64,000 nucleotides of DNA from Phoenix dactylifera (Eukaryota; Streptophyta; Magnoliopsida; Arecales; Arecaceae), in assembly GCF_009389715.1 (NCBI RefSeq), contig NW_024068212.1, positions 62,001-126,000 of the forward strand, read 5' to 3'. A program made the translations under genes and the position numbers. The notes beneath the pieces are model-generated. The model was not told the DNA's origin and searched no databases. It worked only from the letters and a program-made list of their open reading frames with translations. The first letter of the stretch is position 1; each line of letters opens with the position of its first letter. Positions 23,175 to 34,915 of the stretch are shown here, piece after piece.

Positions 23175-25030
23175 ATGGCAGGAGGTGGTGATGGCAAATG
23201 GTTACCAAGGATGAGCTCTGGTAGATGATGAGCCTTACTGATATCTTGTTTTATTTCTTCTCTAAAGGCTTAGACTTTCTGCTCTCCCTTTCATCAAAGC
23301 CAACACCCAATGCACGTCCATTGAAAGCATTTTCATCTTCGATCCACTAAACTACGCTAATTTCTTCGGAAGTCCTGCTAACTCTCTCTCTCTCTCTCTC
23401 TCTCTCGTATATGTTCTCTTCCATCAAAGCACACGCCTCTGGCTTGTCCTTTGCAGGGTATTTCTGTTTTTATTTATTAAATTTTGGAGCTTATATTTTT
23501 GTTTTTCCAGTTTCCATACTTTTCTTGCACTGCTACCCTTTCAACCATGGTAAGCATGTTTTTTTTTTTTGCGGTAAGAAGCGATGACTGGCTGAGACGG
23601 CTTGCTCGCACCATATATACACCCTTGGTCCCGTAGGAGCAGAAATTTCTTTTTCTCAAGAAAGGACTGATTTATTTATACCATTTCGGGCAATTGCACT
23701 AGTCTTCTCTTTCTATATATCTTTTATTTTTTTAAAAAAAAGGAAACAATATCTAGCAGTTGTCAAGTTGAAAGTTTGTTATGTATTTATTTAAAAAGTA
23801 AAAGACCATGGTAAAAAAGTAAAAGATCATGGCAAAAAAGACCATTTTGATTGCCAATAGAGAAACAACAAATCCAAACTTAATGCTCCATTCTCTAATT
23901 TCAGGTATACCACCACGAGCTCACAACAGATAAATCAAAACACGGTTCTGTGTTGTTTTCTCTCCCACTTTTGACGTCATCTTCTTTTTCCTTCACCTCG
24001 GTCTTCTCTAGCATTCTTTGGTCAACAACCTATCCTTCCACGCAAAAAAAAGTGCTGCTCATCGCTTTACAGCCAATCCACTACACGATTTCCATCAGAA
24101 AAGCTCGAAACCGTCAAAAGCACTAAAGCAGCAACCTGAGAACTAGCCACCTGTCCACATGAAAACAAGCCCGGCATAAGCCAACGCCTTTTTAGGCTCG
24201 GTACCCACGCGGCGCTTCTAACCGCTCTCTTCTCCAGCTTCTCACAAGTTTATTCCTTTGCTCTGACGGAACTGTACTTGTGGCTTGCAGGTGCGGCCAG
24301 GCCATTCGATGACGGGATCAACGCGAGCCAGGCGGGTCCCGCCGGAGTCAACACCAACCTGCAGGCCGGTTCGGCCGCCGGGACCCCGGTCCCTCCCGGC
24401 GGCGCCGCCTCGACCGCCACCGCCCCCGCAGCCCAGCCCCAGGTCAAGCTCCGGGAGCAGGAGCATTACATGCCAACCACCAACGTCATCCGTATCATGC
24501 GCAGGGTCCTGCCGATGCATGCAAAGATTTCCGACGACGCCAAAATGACGATCCTGGAGTGCGTGTCGGAGTACATCAGCTTCATCACCGGCGAGGCCAA
24601 CGAGCGGTGCCAGCGGGAGCAGCGCAAGACCATCACCGCCGAAGACGTGATCTGGGCCATGGGAAAGCTTGGCTTCGAGGACTACGTCGGTCCCCTCAGA
24701 CGGTACTTGCAGCGCTACCGTGAGAGTGAGGGCGACCAGCGCACCGGCCTCCGAGGCGAACATTTTCCGATCTTCAAGCAGCGCCGCCACCCCCCGATCG
24801 CAGCCTCCCCATCGGTCGGTTCACAGCCGCCCCTAATGTGCTCGTCGATGCTGCCGCCGCCACCTTCATCGAGCCTCATCATGCCACCAACTGCGCCACC
24901 TCCTTTCATCAACCATCTCTCCGGCGAAGGCTCAGCATCAGTCGACTACTTCCTCGGGATGTATGGGGGTGGCGATGGTGCGGGGACAAGCAACTCCGAG
25001 GCTCCGCCCATGCCCGACTTCTATCCGTAG
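23175..25030 (+). CDS. NF-YB: LEC1-type NF-YB subunit, gene 2
   Basis: Two exons: 23175-23220 and 24291-25030, giving 261 residues. Exon 1 ([15 protein letters not shown]) is 12 bp shorter than in genes 1 and 3, an in-frame loss, and also reads KWLPRM. Exon 2 carries the histone-fold core from about residue 75 to 165: [84 protein letters not shown] keeps the LEC1-class aspartate. MPTTN replaces the usual MPIAN, and KMTILEC replaces KETIQEC; gene 3 shares MPTTN and has KMTTLEC. The C-terminal 95 residues are Pro/Ser-rich and end [10 protein letters not shown]. The product should heterodimerise with NF-YC. About 98% identical to gene 3 in exon 2 by eye, with most differences in the tails. The poly(A) block reads GATAAA rather than AATAAA. 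Confidence 0.9.
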
Positions 25031-25990
25031 AAGTCGTCAAGTAGTATATGCATGGTCATAGCGGATAATGGTTAGAATGTAGGATATATATTTATATGGT
25101 AGTGCGCAGATGATTGGAGCCTCGGGAAGAAGGTCTTCTTTGTGGCATTAGTCACAAAGAAGAGAAGGTGGACGAGCTTTGTGAGTCTTTCACTTGGGGC
25201 TAGGCGTGATGCTTGGGGTTTGTTGGGAAGGGATGGGGGCTGGAAGCCTGGAACTTGTGGGAAGAGGGTGGCTTACATTATCATTTTGGAGTTATGGTCT
25301 TCTCCATTCATCGTCCTGTGATGAGTGGAGACTATATTTTTCAAAATTGCTGATAAAAGAAGAGCAACTTCGGCGCCTGCACCATGAATACTTGAATATA
25401 GCTTGTGGTTTCTTGATCCTTCTTTACATATCTCTGTTATGGTTTCCTAGTGTGTTATATATGTATTGAATGGAGCTTTTGTCCGACCTACTCGCCTACA
25501 TGTGGTAGTATAGTTGCCCAACTAAGCCAAAAGTTGTTAGCTCAGTTCGGCACCACTTTTCCAAGAGCGTTTACTTGGAGAAGGTCCAAGGTTCACAATT
25601 TACTGCTTGGTGGTCCAGCTTATCATATAAGTCTAAAGAAACAATAAATGTGTCGTAACTATTTTCACTAGAATGACATCATCTGAATTCTAAAAAGTAA
25701 AATTTAAGTGTCTCTAGTGGGTAGAAGTAACGTCGAGTTGAAGAAAAATGTTTGCCACGTCATCTGCTTTGTAAGTCTTATCCGATGAAGTGGTCTATCA
25801 AGCGTTATGACTCTAATTAGAACAACATTAATTCTCGGAGTTGTAACCGTAACAACGCATGACCTCAACTCCGTTGTGGCTCCTCTTTGCATTAACAACT
25901 CCGAGTGCCTGCAACGTGTGCTTGTGGCACGAGATGCACGAGCAGGACTTCGATTCCTCTCCTCTTTGGCTACTTCCTAATTAATTTATC
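25031..25990 (+). other. 3' flank of NF-YB gene 2
   Basis: Matches the 3' flank of gene 3 (36859-37860) closely up to about 25900, with the GATAAA block at 25352-25357. No gene. Near 25920-25996 a short stretch resembles the end of an NF-YB intron (gtggcacgagatgcac...gaagtgcag) and leads into the pseudogene of unit C. Confidence 0.6.
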
Positions 25991-26090
25991 TGCACGCACT
26001 GAAGTGCAGGGATTGCCCATTTGCCCGGCCGTTTGTAGGCCGGTTCAGCCGCCTATACCCTAGTCTGTCCCCGCGGTGCCCCTCTCCTTC

Positions 26091-27248
26091 TGTTTGATAA
26101 TAAACTTGATTTCTAAAGTGATGTGGTATCCAACTAGTATCCTAGTTAAAGAGTCAAAGTCAAGTCAAGGTCAAAAAGATGATGAAAGGCCAAGAGTTAC
26201 AAAAGTCATCATGAGTTATAAAAAGTTAAGAGTCATAAGTTGTAGAATGTGAAGAGTTATGAGTTATATGAGATTTAATGGTCATAGGTCATGGGTATAT
26301 CAAGAGTCATGAGTTAGAAATATTAAGAGTCAAGGATCATGAGTTTCATGTAGGAATTTCTAGAATTACATGTAGTCTATATAAAGATTTATAAGCATCT
26401 ATTTATAAGGTGTGAGTTGCAAAATTATCCTTCTTCCTCATTTTTTTCTAACTAAGTGGTATCAGAGCTAGATTGATCCAATGGCCAATAATACGATGGT
26501 ATTTTCTGTTCCTCGGCTCACTAAAGACAACTATGAGAATTGGTGCATCCAAGAAAGCCACTAAAGAAGATACAATTTTCACAAAAGCAACCTACAAGAT
26601 TGTTCATTGACAACAAATCCACCATATCGCTAGCCAAGAACTCCATATATCATAAAAGAAGCAAACACATTGATACTCGATATCATTTTATAAGAAAGCA
26701 CGTGAAGGACAAGGAGATCGAGCTTGTACAGGTCAAATCTCAAGATCAAGTAGCGGATATATTCACTAAGCCTCTCAAAGTTGACACCTTCCAGAGATTA
26801 AAAGTCAAGCTTGGAATAATTGATGGAGGAGAAGAATCAAGTTTAAAGACAGGTATTGGATAATAAACTTGCTTTCTACGGTGATGTGGCATCCAACTAG
26901 TATCTTAGTTGGAGAGTCAAAGTCAAGTCAGAAGGTGACCAAGGGTCACAAGAGTCATCATGAGTTATAAAAGGTTAAAAGTCATAAGTTGTAGAATGTG
27001 AAGAGTCATGAGTTATATGAGATTTAAGAGACATGGGTCATGGGTATATCAAGAGTCATGAGTTAGAAATATTAAGAGTCAAAAATTATGAGTTACATGT
27101 AGGAATTTCTAGAGTCACATGAAGTCTGTATAAAGGGTTATAAGCATCTATTTGTAAGGTATGAGTTGAATGAAATTTATCTTTCTTCCAAACTTTGTTC
27201 TTGAGAAGTTCTACCACCTCCTTCTTGAGTGTTCTTCCTCATTTTCTA
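26091..27248 (+). mobile_element. Internally deleted Copia LTR retrotransposon
   Basis: Two similar flanks, about 26091-26451 and 26854-27248, start near gataataaacttg and share long stretches such as gagttatatgagatttaa; they are the LTRs. A primer-binding site TGGTATCAGAGC lies at 26457-26468, then a gag start (ATG at 26481; FSVPRLTKDNYENW) typical of Copia. After only about 70 bp the sequence jumps to the C-terminal RNase H region. So gag to RNase H, some 4 kb, is deleted. The LTRs differ at many sites and by a 3' segment present only in the right copy, so the insertion is old. The target duplication is not clear. Confidence 0.85.
26540..26863 (+). pseudogene. Copia RNase H C-terminal remnant
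   Basis: The frame contains RLFIDNKSTISLAKNSIYHK, RSKHIDTRYHFIRKHV, VKSQDQVADIFTKPL and QRLKVKLGI, the hallmark end of the Copia pol RNase H domain. The conserved Asp of 'DNKS' and the His of 'KHID.RYHF' are visible. It lacks reverse transcriptase and the rest of RNase H and is fused to 20 codons of gag by deletion. Not functional on its own. Confidence 0.9.
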
Positions 27249-27599
27249 ATACCTCCGACTGCTGTCAACCACACCGCCTAGGCCCTGGTCAACCTTCGGA
27301 AGCAGCAGGAGCATTCCATGCCGATCGCCAATGCCTTTCGTTCAGTGCACAGCATCTTGCCGATGCACGCAACAGTCTCCAACAATGCCAAACAGATGAT
27401 TCAGGAGTGCGTGTCAGAATACATCAGCCTCATCACTAGCGAGACCAAGGAGCGTGCCAGCGGGAACAGTGCAAGACCATCACCACCAAAGAGTGATCTG
27501 GAATATGGAAAAGCTTGGCTTCAATGACTTCGACACCCCCCTCTATCTGTATCTGCATGCAGTGCTACCGCGAGAGTGAGGGAGACAAACACACTGGAC

Positions 27600-30500
27600 G
27601 AGCCTTGGTTGTTTTACTTGGTGATGGGGTAAGGTGTGATACTTGCATTTGTTGGAAGGAATGGGGAGTAGAATTTGCGGGAAGACGTTTGTGAGCAACT
27701 ATCAGTTTGGGGGTATGGCCTTTTCCTTTAATGGTACTTTGATGAGTGGAGACTCCGTGTTGTTCTAAATTTCTTAATAAAATAAGAGCTTCTTCAGCAC
27801 TCGTAGGATGAAATGTTACAAGGAATGAAGATATATAGCTCGTGCATTTCTTGTTCTTGTTTACATCCCCCTGTTATGGTTGTCTCCTATAAGTTCTTTG
27901 TCTTGGGAATGGAGCTTTTATCCAACTTACTGGCCCATATGTAGAAGAAAAACTGCTAAAGAACAGTTGTCAGCTCAGTTTGGCACCCCTCTGCTAAGGG
28001 TCCGCAATTGGAGAAGCTCCATGGTTCAACGTTGCTAGAAAAAAAAGAAACAAGATGAATTAGTTAGGACTATTCATGTGTAGGGGTCTTCTAGGTAACA
28101 CACTCCTTATGTACTATCTTTGCTTGGTGGACCAGTAATAACTGGACATTAATTTGTTACACTTTCCTTATTAACAAGACATCATCTGTATTCGGAAAAA
28201 ATAAAATTTAAACCTTTCGATTAGTCTTTTTGGGTGAGGTCCTAAATTGTTATAGATATGATCACACCCATTGACGGTTGGTTGCTTGGATTTTCTCTTT
28301 TGTGTTACCAAGAAGAAAAAAAATTAAGCATCTTAAAACTTAACATCAACTAGCATCATGTTGAGGAAGAAATTATTTGAAATAGATTTGATAATTATAT
28401 TCCATGATTAAGCTCAGCATTTTTTTTTCTTTTATTTTAAAATTATTTTAGAGTCAATAAGGATCGAGGAATGTGTTACTTAAGGCATGATAAGTGTAAA
28501 CGAGAAATGAGAGAATAGAGCTTTCCCATATATGATGGGTACCAGAGCGAACAAGAATATGGAAACAATGTTGGCACAAAAGAAAAGTGAGAAAGAGGAC
28601 TCCATGATGGACCTCATCTAGCTCATTTCTAGGTTTGCAAAAAAGGTAATTGACCAACTTTTTTGTCCCCTATTTTCCATGTCTCACTCTTTATCCTAAA
28701 TTTAAGAAAAGGGTACCATATTAGACTGAGGAAAAATTAAGAATACATGCCATAAATAACACCAGCCTACAAAGATTTCCTATAGCAGTTATAATATAGC
28801 ACAATCCAACTTACATCCAGCTAAAGGCTCTCCTAACAAGACAGCAAGATAGGATAACTTATATATCTTGGAATCCGAAGGCGTTGCTGTTACATTAGTA
28901 AGTAATGCTATTATGTGGTCAAACTTTGTTGATTCATCCCTATTGTCAAATTTCGTTAATTTGCATCTTACTTGAGGTTTCTTATTTCAAAAACTAGAAT
29001 GATGCTACTTTTTCAACTCATCCATTATATTGAAATTTTGCAATCTAAGATTTACAGACACACGCATATGTATGTAGTCTTCCTCACATCTTATTTAACA
29101 TAGTTCTTTGATAGTTTGAATAGATAGCTAAGAAATACATTCTAATTGATCCAGTAGAGTCACCAAAAAGTTATATTTGGATAAGGTCCTGGAGTATCTA
29201 CCAAATCGAATTGTTTGCCAAACATTCAAAAGTCATAACTTGATCATATAATATTAGATTTGGGTATCCTTTTATTTTAGGTTAGATAACTTTTTGAACT
29301 CTACAACAAGGCATCTATCTTTATAGGAATTGACACACCTAGTAATTGAGAAAGATTTATTATTTTGACATCAAAATAGGTATGCCAAGCAAAAAAAATT
29401 TCTTTGGGAAAGAATTTGTTTGGATATGTCTCTCAATCAAAAGACAATGTTGATAAAGAAGATGGTACCTACCTCCTGTAGCATTTTAGCTTTTTTATGA
29501 TTATTTTACTAGAAATATCTATTTTAAGAAAGTGTGAACCTTTTTAACTATAAGGGGAATCCACCCGAATTATAAGGGTGAAACCTACTCATACAAATAG
29601 AGATTTTATATCTCAGTTTTATTATTTATTAGTGAAAAAAAATATTTCCCAAGTTTTCTATTTTCTCATATTAATTTAAGCAATGTTTGCTCTACTAGCC
29701 AATACTGTATTGTACCGGTACGGGGTTCGGTATCGAGATGGCGAACCTTGCTTTTAAGAGATTTGATATTGAGTAGGTTGAAATAATTTCTTCCTTCTTG
29801 ATGGGATCAGTTATCATCGAAGTAGACAATCTAGGAGGATTATTAATGTTGAAAAGGAATAAAAAAAGAGTTATTTCATATGCATTCTTGGAATGTAGGA
29901 GCTTAATTCCCACTCTTTACTTCTAGAAATTATATTAGATAGCTAGTTTCCTTTAAGTCGGTAATGTATTTTATAGATTTAATTTGAACCTTAATTGGGT
30001 TAGACAAGCTGTCAATCCAAATTTCAGGTTTTTATTATCATTTTTTTTGCAAGGAAAAAAAAGAAGATATAAGCAAAAGCTAACCCTAATTTATAACTTT
30101 CATACAAACTTGGGAGATAGAATATGTCTAATGAAAGGCACCTAGTGTTCATGATTGTGAGTGGAATTTTACTAATGCAACTACTCATTTAACATTTAGG
30201 AGTATATGGTGATAAACTCCAAACATATCAAGCACATCAAGATACAGATCTAGAGTGGCTAGCATATTTAGATTCAGTTGTGAGAATTGATGGATAGTAG
30301 ATGGATTGATGTAGTCCAGGCTTGGCCCAAACATCAAAAGGGCCAAAATTGGCTTTTTGGATACAACACTGAACATGCCACTACCAGAAGCCTTCCTAAG
30401 ATCATGTTTCGCCAACATAAAAAAAAAGGTTCTCGATGCCTTCTACAAGCTAGCAAGGAAGCCGTGTGAGAGCCTGACTCTATGGCATTACTGTTGCCCC

Positions 30501-31320
30501 CTCACCATTCGAGATAATTAGATGAATCTAGCTCTCCAACAGAGAAATATGAAGAAGATCCCAAGTTGAAGTCAAAGACTGTAGCTTTCTGACAGTAGCA
30601 CAATCACCATTAGAACCTTTTCTAATGGTAAATTGCTATCATAACCATTTCGATCATTGTTAGGCCACTGTCGGGAGGAAACTCCTTTTAGAAGCTCTTT
30701 TTTACTGAGATTGCCTAGTTTGGATGATTTAAGGCTCAAGTTTTCAAATTTTTAAGGGCTCATTGAACACCTAGCCTTGTTTATCCCTTGTAGGACTCCC
30801 GAAGCGCACAAATACCACATATATGCTCCAGTTTTATATAAGTTAATGAGATTATTCTTTTGGGTACTATCTTTCATTTTTTTTCTAAGCATGGTAGATT
30901 CTATGCAAGTCTAGCTTGTTGGACTTTGGGGTCATCAGTAAGGCTAGTCGGCAAAGTCCTTGGTTGCAGCGTTCTTCGAGATGTCAGTTGGTGGATTCCT
31001 GTTGCGAAGAAGACCTTCGGAAGTAAGGTAAACAAGCTACTAGATGTCCCCTAGTGATTAAATCTAGTTTGTTTTGATTCTTTCACTCTAAGGGTAACGT
31101 CAAACCTTTTATGCTTGTGTCATGTACATGTGTCTTTTTTGGCTATAGAAATATGCATTTAACATGGTTGACACATCAATATCCATGCTTACGCTAGTGA
31201 ATTATAAATGGGTTACCAAGCACAACATCACTGTTCATGGTTTATATGCATCCTAGATATGGTTGATCTGCCAATTCTAATTAGAGTGGAGATAACTACC
31301 ATAAGAGATAGAAGGACAAA
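27600..31320 (+). other. Downstream tail of unit C, first part
   Basis: 3' flank of the pseudogene (27600-28200, similar to genes 2 and 3, with aataaaa near 27775), then blocks shared with unit D (38680-41335) and unit E (44116-46790): 'aaagtgagaaagagga', 'agcaagataggat', 'gacaagctgtcaatccaaat', 'ggctagcatatttagattca'. No gene is recognised, and the short frames are not conserved between copies. Confidence 0.6.
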
Positions 31321-31329
31321 GGAAAAAAT

Positions 31330-31425
31330 ATTTTTTGAAAAAATAATGAGAATACTATCACTAAGATTTGGATCCTAGGTGTCTCCTATGAATGAGCTCT
31401 TAGAAGAGCGAGACCAACTAATTAT
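31330..31425 (-). repeat. tRNA-like SINE fragment (candidate)
   Basis: On the minus strand a segment reads tagttggtctcgctcttcta, then ggatccaaatctta, resembling tRNA A- and B-box spacing, followed by a T/A-rich tail. The same segment is present in unit E (46790-46890; cagttggtcccactcttttg, ggattcaaatcttgg). Similarity between units C and E stops here. It may be a tRNA-derived SINE remnant. Confidence 0.3.
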
Positions 31426-32480
31426 TGATCCCAGTCCTATCGGCATAAAGAAGGAAAAATATGGAAAAGTTGTAAATGAGATAAATATAAGGGAAAGTAT
31501 GAAAAGCATGAGAGATAGAGCACGGAAAGATAATGGATCTTGGAAGGCGAGAGGAGGGCGGAAGAAAGAACAGATGCATGCTTTGTTAGTGATACTGAAG
31601 AATCCATTAGCCACGGCTTGGTCTTATTTCAAAATTGAACCAAAATAGAGATTTAGGGACCTCATCATTACAAGTATTTTGCCCAACTCTGTCCATTTTT
31701 TTAATTTTGATTTATCTCAGGATTTGAATTGCAGTTTGTTCTTTCATCCCCAAATTCCTTTCTTTCAACGATGTGGAGCCATTTAGTCAAATGGTAAAGA
31801 AAGCTGATGCCCTTCATCTAGAGGCAGTGATTTCAAGCCATAATCCATCTTAAATCCCTATGAATCCAAAGTTTGGGATTTTCTTATTCATTTCTCTCTT
31901 TTGTTGATGCAAATTTGTGTACAACTCCCAAAATCTTGGACAATACTTATGACTTGGTGGATCCAGGTGGTAAACCAAAACCAAATGCATACAAGCTCTA
32001 GGTTCCTCTCCTCCCTAATTTTTTGGGGTGTCATGCACATAAATGCTATTATTCTCATAATAGAATTTAAAGTGACAAAATTCCCTAAATAAAACACAAG
32101 CACACTTGATTTTCTCATGTTGAGTTCATACAAAACATAGTATCAGGTGCTTTTTTTATGGTGAATATAATTTATTATTGTGTTCCATGTTTGTGCATGT
32201 GTTTAACATGCTTGTGCTCCTGCACATTGTTTGGTAGACATGTTATCAGGTTGTATTGACTATGTATCCACCGTGAAATATAATGCTTAGCTATTCATTT
32301 CCAACAAGTTTTTGTTTACATTCATGCTCTAATACTGATTTTTAAATTTTGTTGATCATCTTTTTATGTAGATAGATCTACTTCTTAAGGATCAACTACT
32401 TTGTTAAGGGTCTCTCAAGAAGAAAAAGAAAAGATTGGTCATGGGCGCATAAAGGCAAATTTTCTTATAGAATATGTCAG
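31426..32480. other. Unit C spacer without recognised genes
   Basis: Besides the SINE-like segment at 31770-31850, nothing is recognised. An 89-codon frame at 31379-31648 (Lys/Glu-rich) starts inside the SINE-like segment, has no known domain and no splice context, and is not called. Confidence 0.4.
31770..31850 (+). repeat. tRNA-derived SINE-like segment (candidate)
   Basis: tagtcaaatggtaaag at 31784-31799 fits the pol III A-box pattern, and gtgatttcaagcc at 31827-31839 fits a B-box with one mismatch; the spacing of 47 bp is suitable. No terminal target duplication was identified, so the element limits are unknown. Confidence 0.35.
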
Positions 32481-33500
32481 TGAACGGTAATTAAAGTCCC
32501 AAATGATATCTACATTCGAGATAGACTCACAATAGGGATTCATTTGTTATGTGTACATAAATATATTGCACTCGAACTGATAAGTGTAATGCGTGCAGGG
32601 ATCCAAACAATTTCTAACCAAACCTCTACGTCTTTGCACCATATTTTGGGATCATAAAAGATAGAAAGAATCAATGAATTTGTACCGAAGGGGACAAGAT
32701 TAAATTTTAATAAAATTTGATTCAGTTTCTAGTAAGATCTACCAAAAGAATCATATCTATGATTATGGTGTTTGGTAATTATGCAATGAAAATACATCCA
32801 TCAAATGTAATTAAAATCTTAAAAGATATAACGATAAAATATCACATGTAAGTACATATATTGCTTTTAAACTTATAAGTGGGATGTCTGCAGTGATCCA
32901 CACAATCATATGAGCCTCCTCATCTCCACACCATATTTTGGGATTATAAAAAACAAAGAAATAATCTATGAGCTTGCATTAATGGAGAATTTTCATAAAT
33001 GTTTTTTTACACTAATGACGACAATGGAAAATTCTAAGAAGATTCGATTATATTTCTAGATAGTATCTTCCATCCAAAACTTTTCTAAGATAATGAGATT
33101 TGGTAATTTTATAAAGACAATATATCGGTGATATGTAATTAAAATCCCAAAAGATACGATTACAATTTATGCTAAAAGCTATCTAAATTCAAGAAAGATG
33201 TATTGTGGGAATTCATATGCTATGTGTAAGTACATGTATTACATGTAACTTATAAGTGGGATGCCTGCAATGATTCAAACAATAATGATAACTTTTGTAA
33301 CACGTTTTTTCATCATATGTTCTGATTGTAAAAAACAAAGAAAGAAACAATGAACTCATATCGAAGAAGAATTTTCTTGCATGCTTTATCCTCTAAACAA
33401 CAAGGGAAAACTTTCGTAAGATTTGGTTTTGTTTTTGGCTAGATCTTCCATCAGAATTTTATCTAAGATTATGGCTCCGAGAAAACCTTAAACTATGCAA
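32480..33500 (+). repeat. Three diverged tandem repeats, about 300-375 bp, in unit C
   Basis: Copies start at 'ataagtgtaatgcgtgcag' (about 32580), 'ataagtgggatgtctgcag' (about 32876) and 'ataagtgggatgcctgcaa' (about 33251). Each has the sub-blocks ccatattttggga/cataaaa, gaattttc and ttctag.aagatcttcca. Unit A holds two copies of the same repeat (21076-21720). It is an old tandem array that changed copy number between the duplicated units. Confidence 0.7.
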
Positions 33501-34817
33501 TTTTAATTAGTTTTTGTCAAATCTCAATATTAGAATGTGAAGCAAAAATTTCTCAAAAGAAGGTGCAGGACAAAATATAAGAAAATTATGAATATTTTTT
33601 GGGAAATCTCATGAATATCAAAATATGGCACCCAAAATTTCTCAAGACAAGGTAGAGGACAAAATTGAACAAATTATGAACAAAAGGTCCCTAGTGAGCA
33701 GTGACTAACAATTTTAGTTGGGATAAATGATCTACTATGTCAATTATATTCCCCCTACCGAGCATTAAATGCACATGCATTCAGTTAAAAAATTTATCTA
33801 AAACATAACTCATTAGATCAATTAGGACCTTCAAAAAGTTAGTACTGTACCTGATTAAGAAAAATGTTAGCTTTTTGACATCACCTTCACTAAACTTTGG
33901 GTACATCCATATTTGTTAATCGGAGCAAAAATTTATGTGGCATTTGAACATCAATTTCTTCTAAGCTTCGGTTTTTGGAAAAGCCCATGTTTCCATTACT
34001 TCTGTGCTTTAGTTGTTGGAAAGCCTCTATTTCCACTTTCTTCTTCTCTTGTCCATCATCAACTATCTCATAGACGAGGTTTAAAAAGAAGTGAGTTGGT
34101 ATATATGTGGATATTTTAATTACAAGATGACCTCAACTCATAGATGACATGAGAAAAATTCATCAAGAATATTAGTAATCCATCAAGAAATTCATCTATA
34201 TATATATGCTAGTCAAATTTATCATGAGAAAAATTAATGTACTAAAAAAAAGAGAGGATACACCCCAAGCAAAACTTTACCTCGTAACGTCTCTTCTTTA
34301 GTGACACCATATTTTTATCCAACATTATGTGTCATGAGTGAGGATTTAGTTCTTCGAGCTCACTAACTTTTTCTCTTTGTTGTTAGCTTGATTAAATGCA
34401 GCAAGGATTAAAGCGCATAACCAACTCCGTCAGGTCTTACACAAAAGGACGGATGCTCTAAATGCATACCTCAAAATAATTAAATGAGCAGGCTACACAA
34501 AAAAAAAAAAAAAAAAAAATTTGATGGAACCAGCTAATTCCACCATAATGCGCTTATTTACAAATTTGGACTCCATCTATAAATCATGTTTATCTAGCAA
34601 AGTAAAAACGCCTGGTTTGCGTTTTCCCGTCGTCACATACTGCATCTTATCTCTGCACGAGGAACTGAAAGCTCTTTAGGGCGATATCAACCGTCAGATG
34701 TTGAATTTTTTTTTTTCGCCCATCAGCGCATTGGATGCTGGCATATTGACCCCATGGTTCTTGAACGTTTTTTCTCATGTCGTTTCTGCGCTTCACCCTC
34801 CCGAGCGTGCCACATGG

Positions 34818-34840
34818 ATTGGCCCGTGAGGGCATTATAT
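34818..34840 (+). promoter_or_regulatory. CCAAT (ATTGG) box and TATA box of NF-YB gene 3
   Basis: catggattggcccgtg carries ATTGG at 34818-34822 and ggcattatatgggag the TATA box at 34834-34840, about 78 bp before the ATG. Layout as in gene 2. The GA-rich leader gagagaaagaagagagagga follows. Confidence 0.6.
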
Positions 34841-34915
34841 GGGAGCCTCACCCTCACGAAGTTCACCACCAGTTCAGTGAGAGAGAAAGAAGAGAGAGGA
34901 CAGAGGGAGAGAGCA

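Larger units (their letters stand above)
22425..25900 (+). repeat. Segmental duplication unit B (gene 2)
   Basis: Begins at the gagttggtatg block and covers the promoter, both exons and about 850 bp of 3' flank of NF-YB gene 2. It has no long downstream tail: unit C follows directly. The second exon and 3' flank are closest to unit D. Confidence 0.65.
25997..27600 (+). pseudogene. Broken LEC1-type NF-YB gene split by a Copia element
   Basis: The second exon starts after cag at 25996, with remains of the Ala/Pro linker (ggccggttcagccgcctat) to 26090. It resumes at about 27249 with [35 protein letters not shown] and SLITSETKERA, after which a frameshift destroys [13 protein letters not shown]; a further trace (gagagtgaggga) ends near 27585. 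KISDDA has become TVSNNA. The interruption is a 1.16-kb LTR element. There is no exon 1, promoter or intact frame, so no protein is expected. It keeps the ancestral MPIAN and QECVSE, so it split off before genes 2 and 3 acquired their changes, or independently of them. Confidence 0.88.
25900..34070 (+). repeat. Segmental duplication unit C (NF-YB pseudogene)
   Basis: Begins with the end of an NF-YB intron and a damaged second exon, has no promoter or first exon, and continues with the longest surviving downstream tail (27600-34070), which shares blocks with units A, D and E. The left edge is abrupt, as if by unequal crossover inside the intron. Confidence 0.65.
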
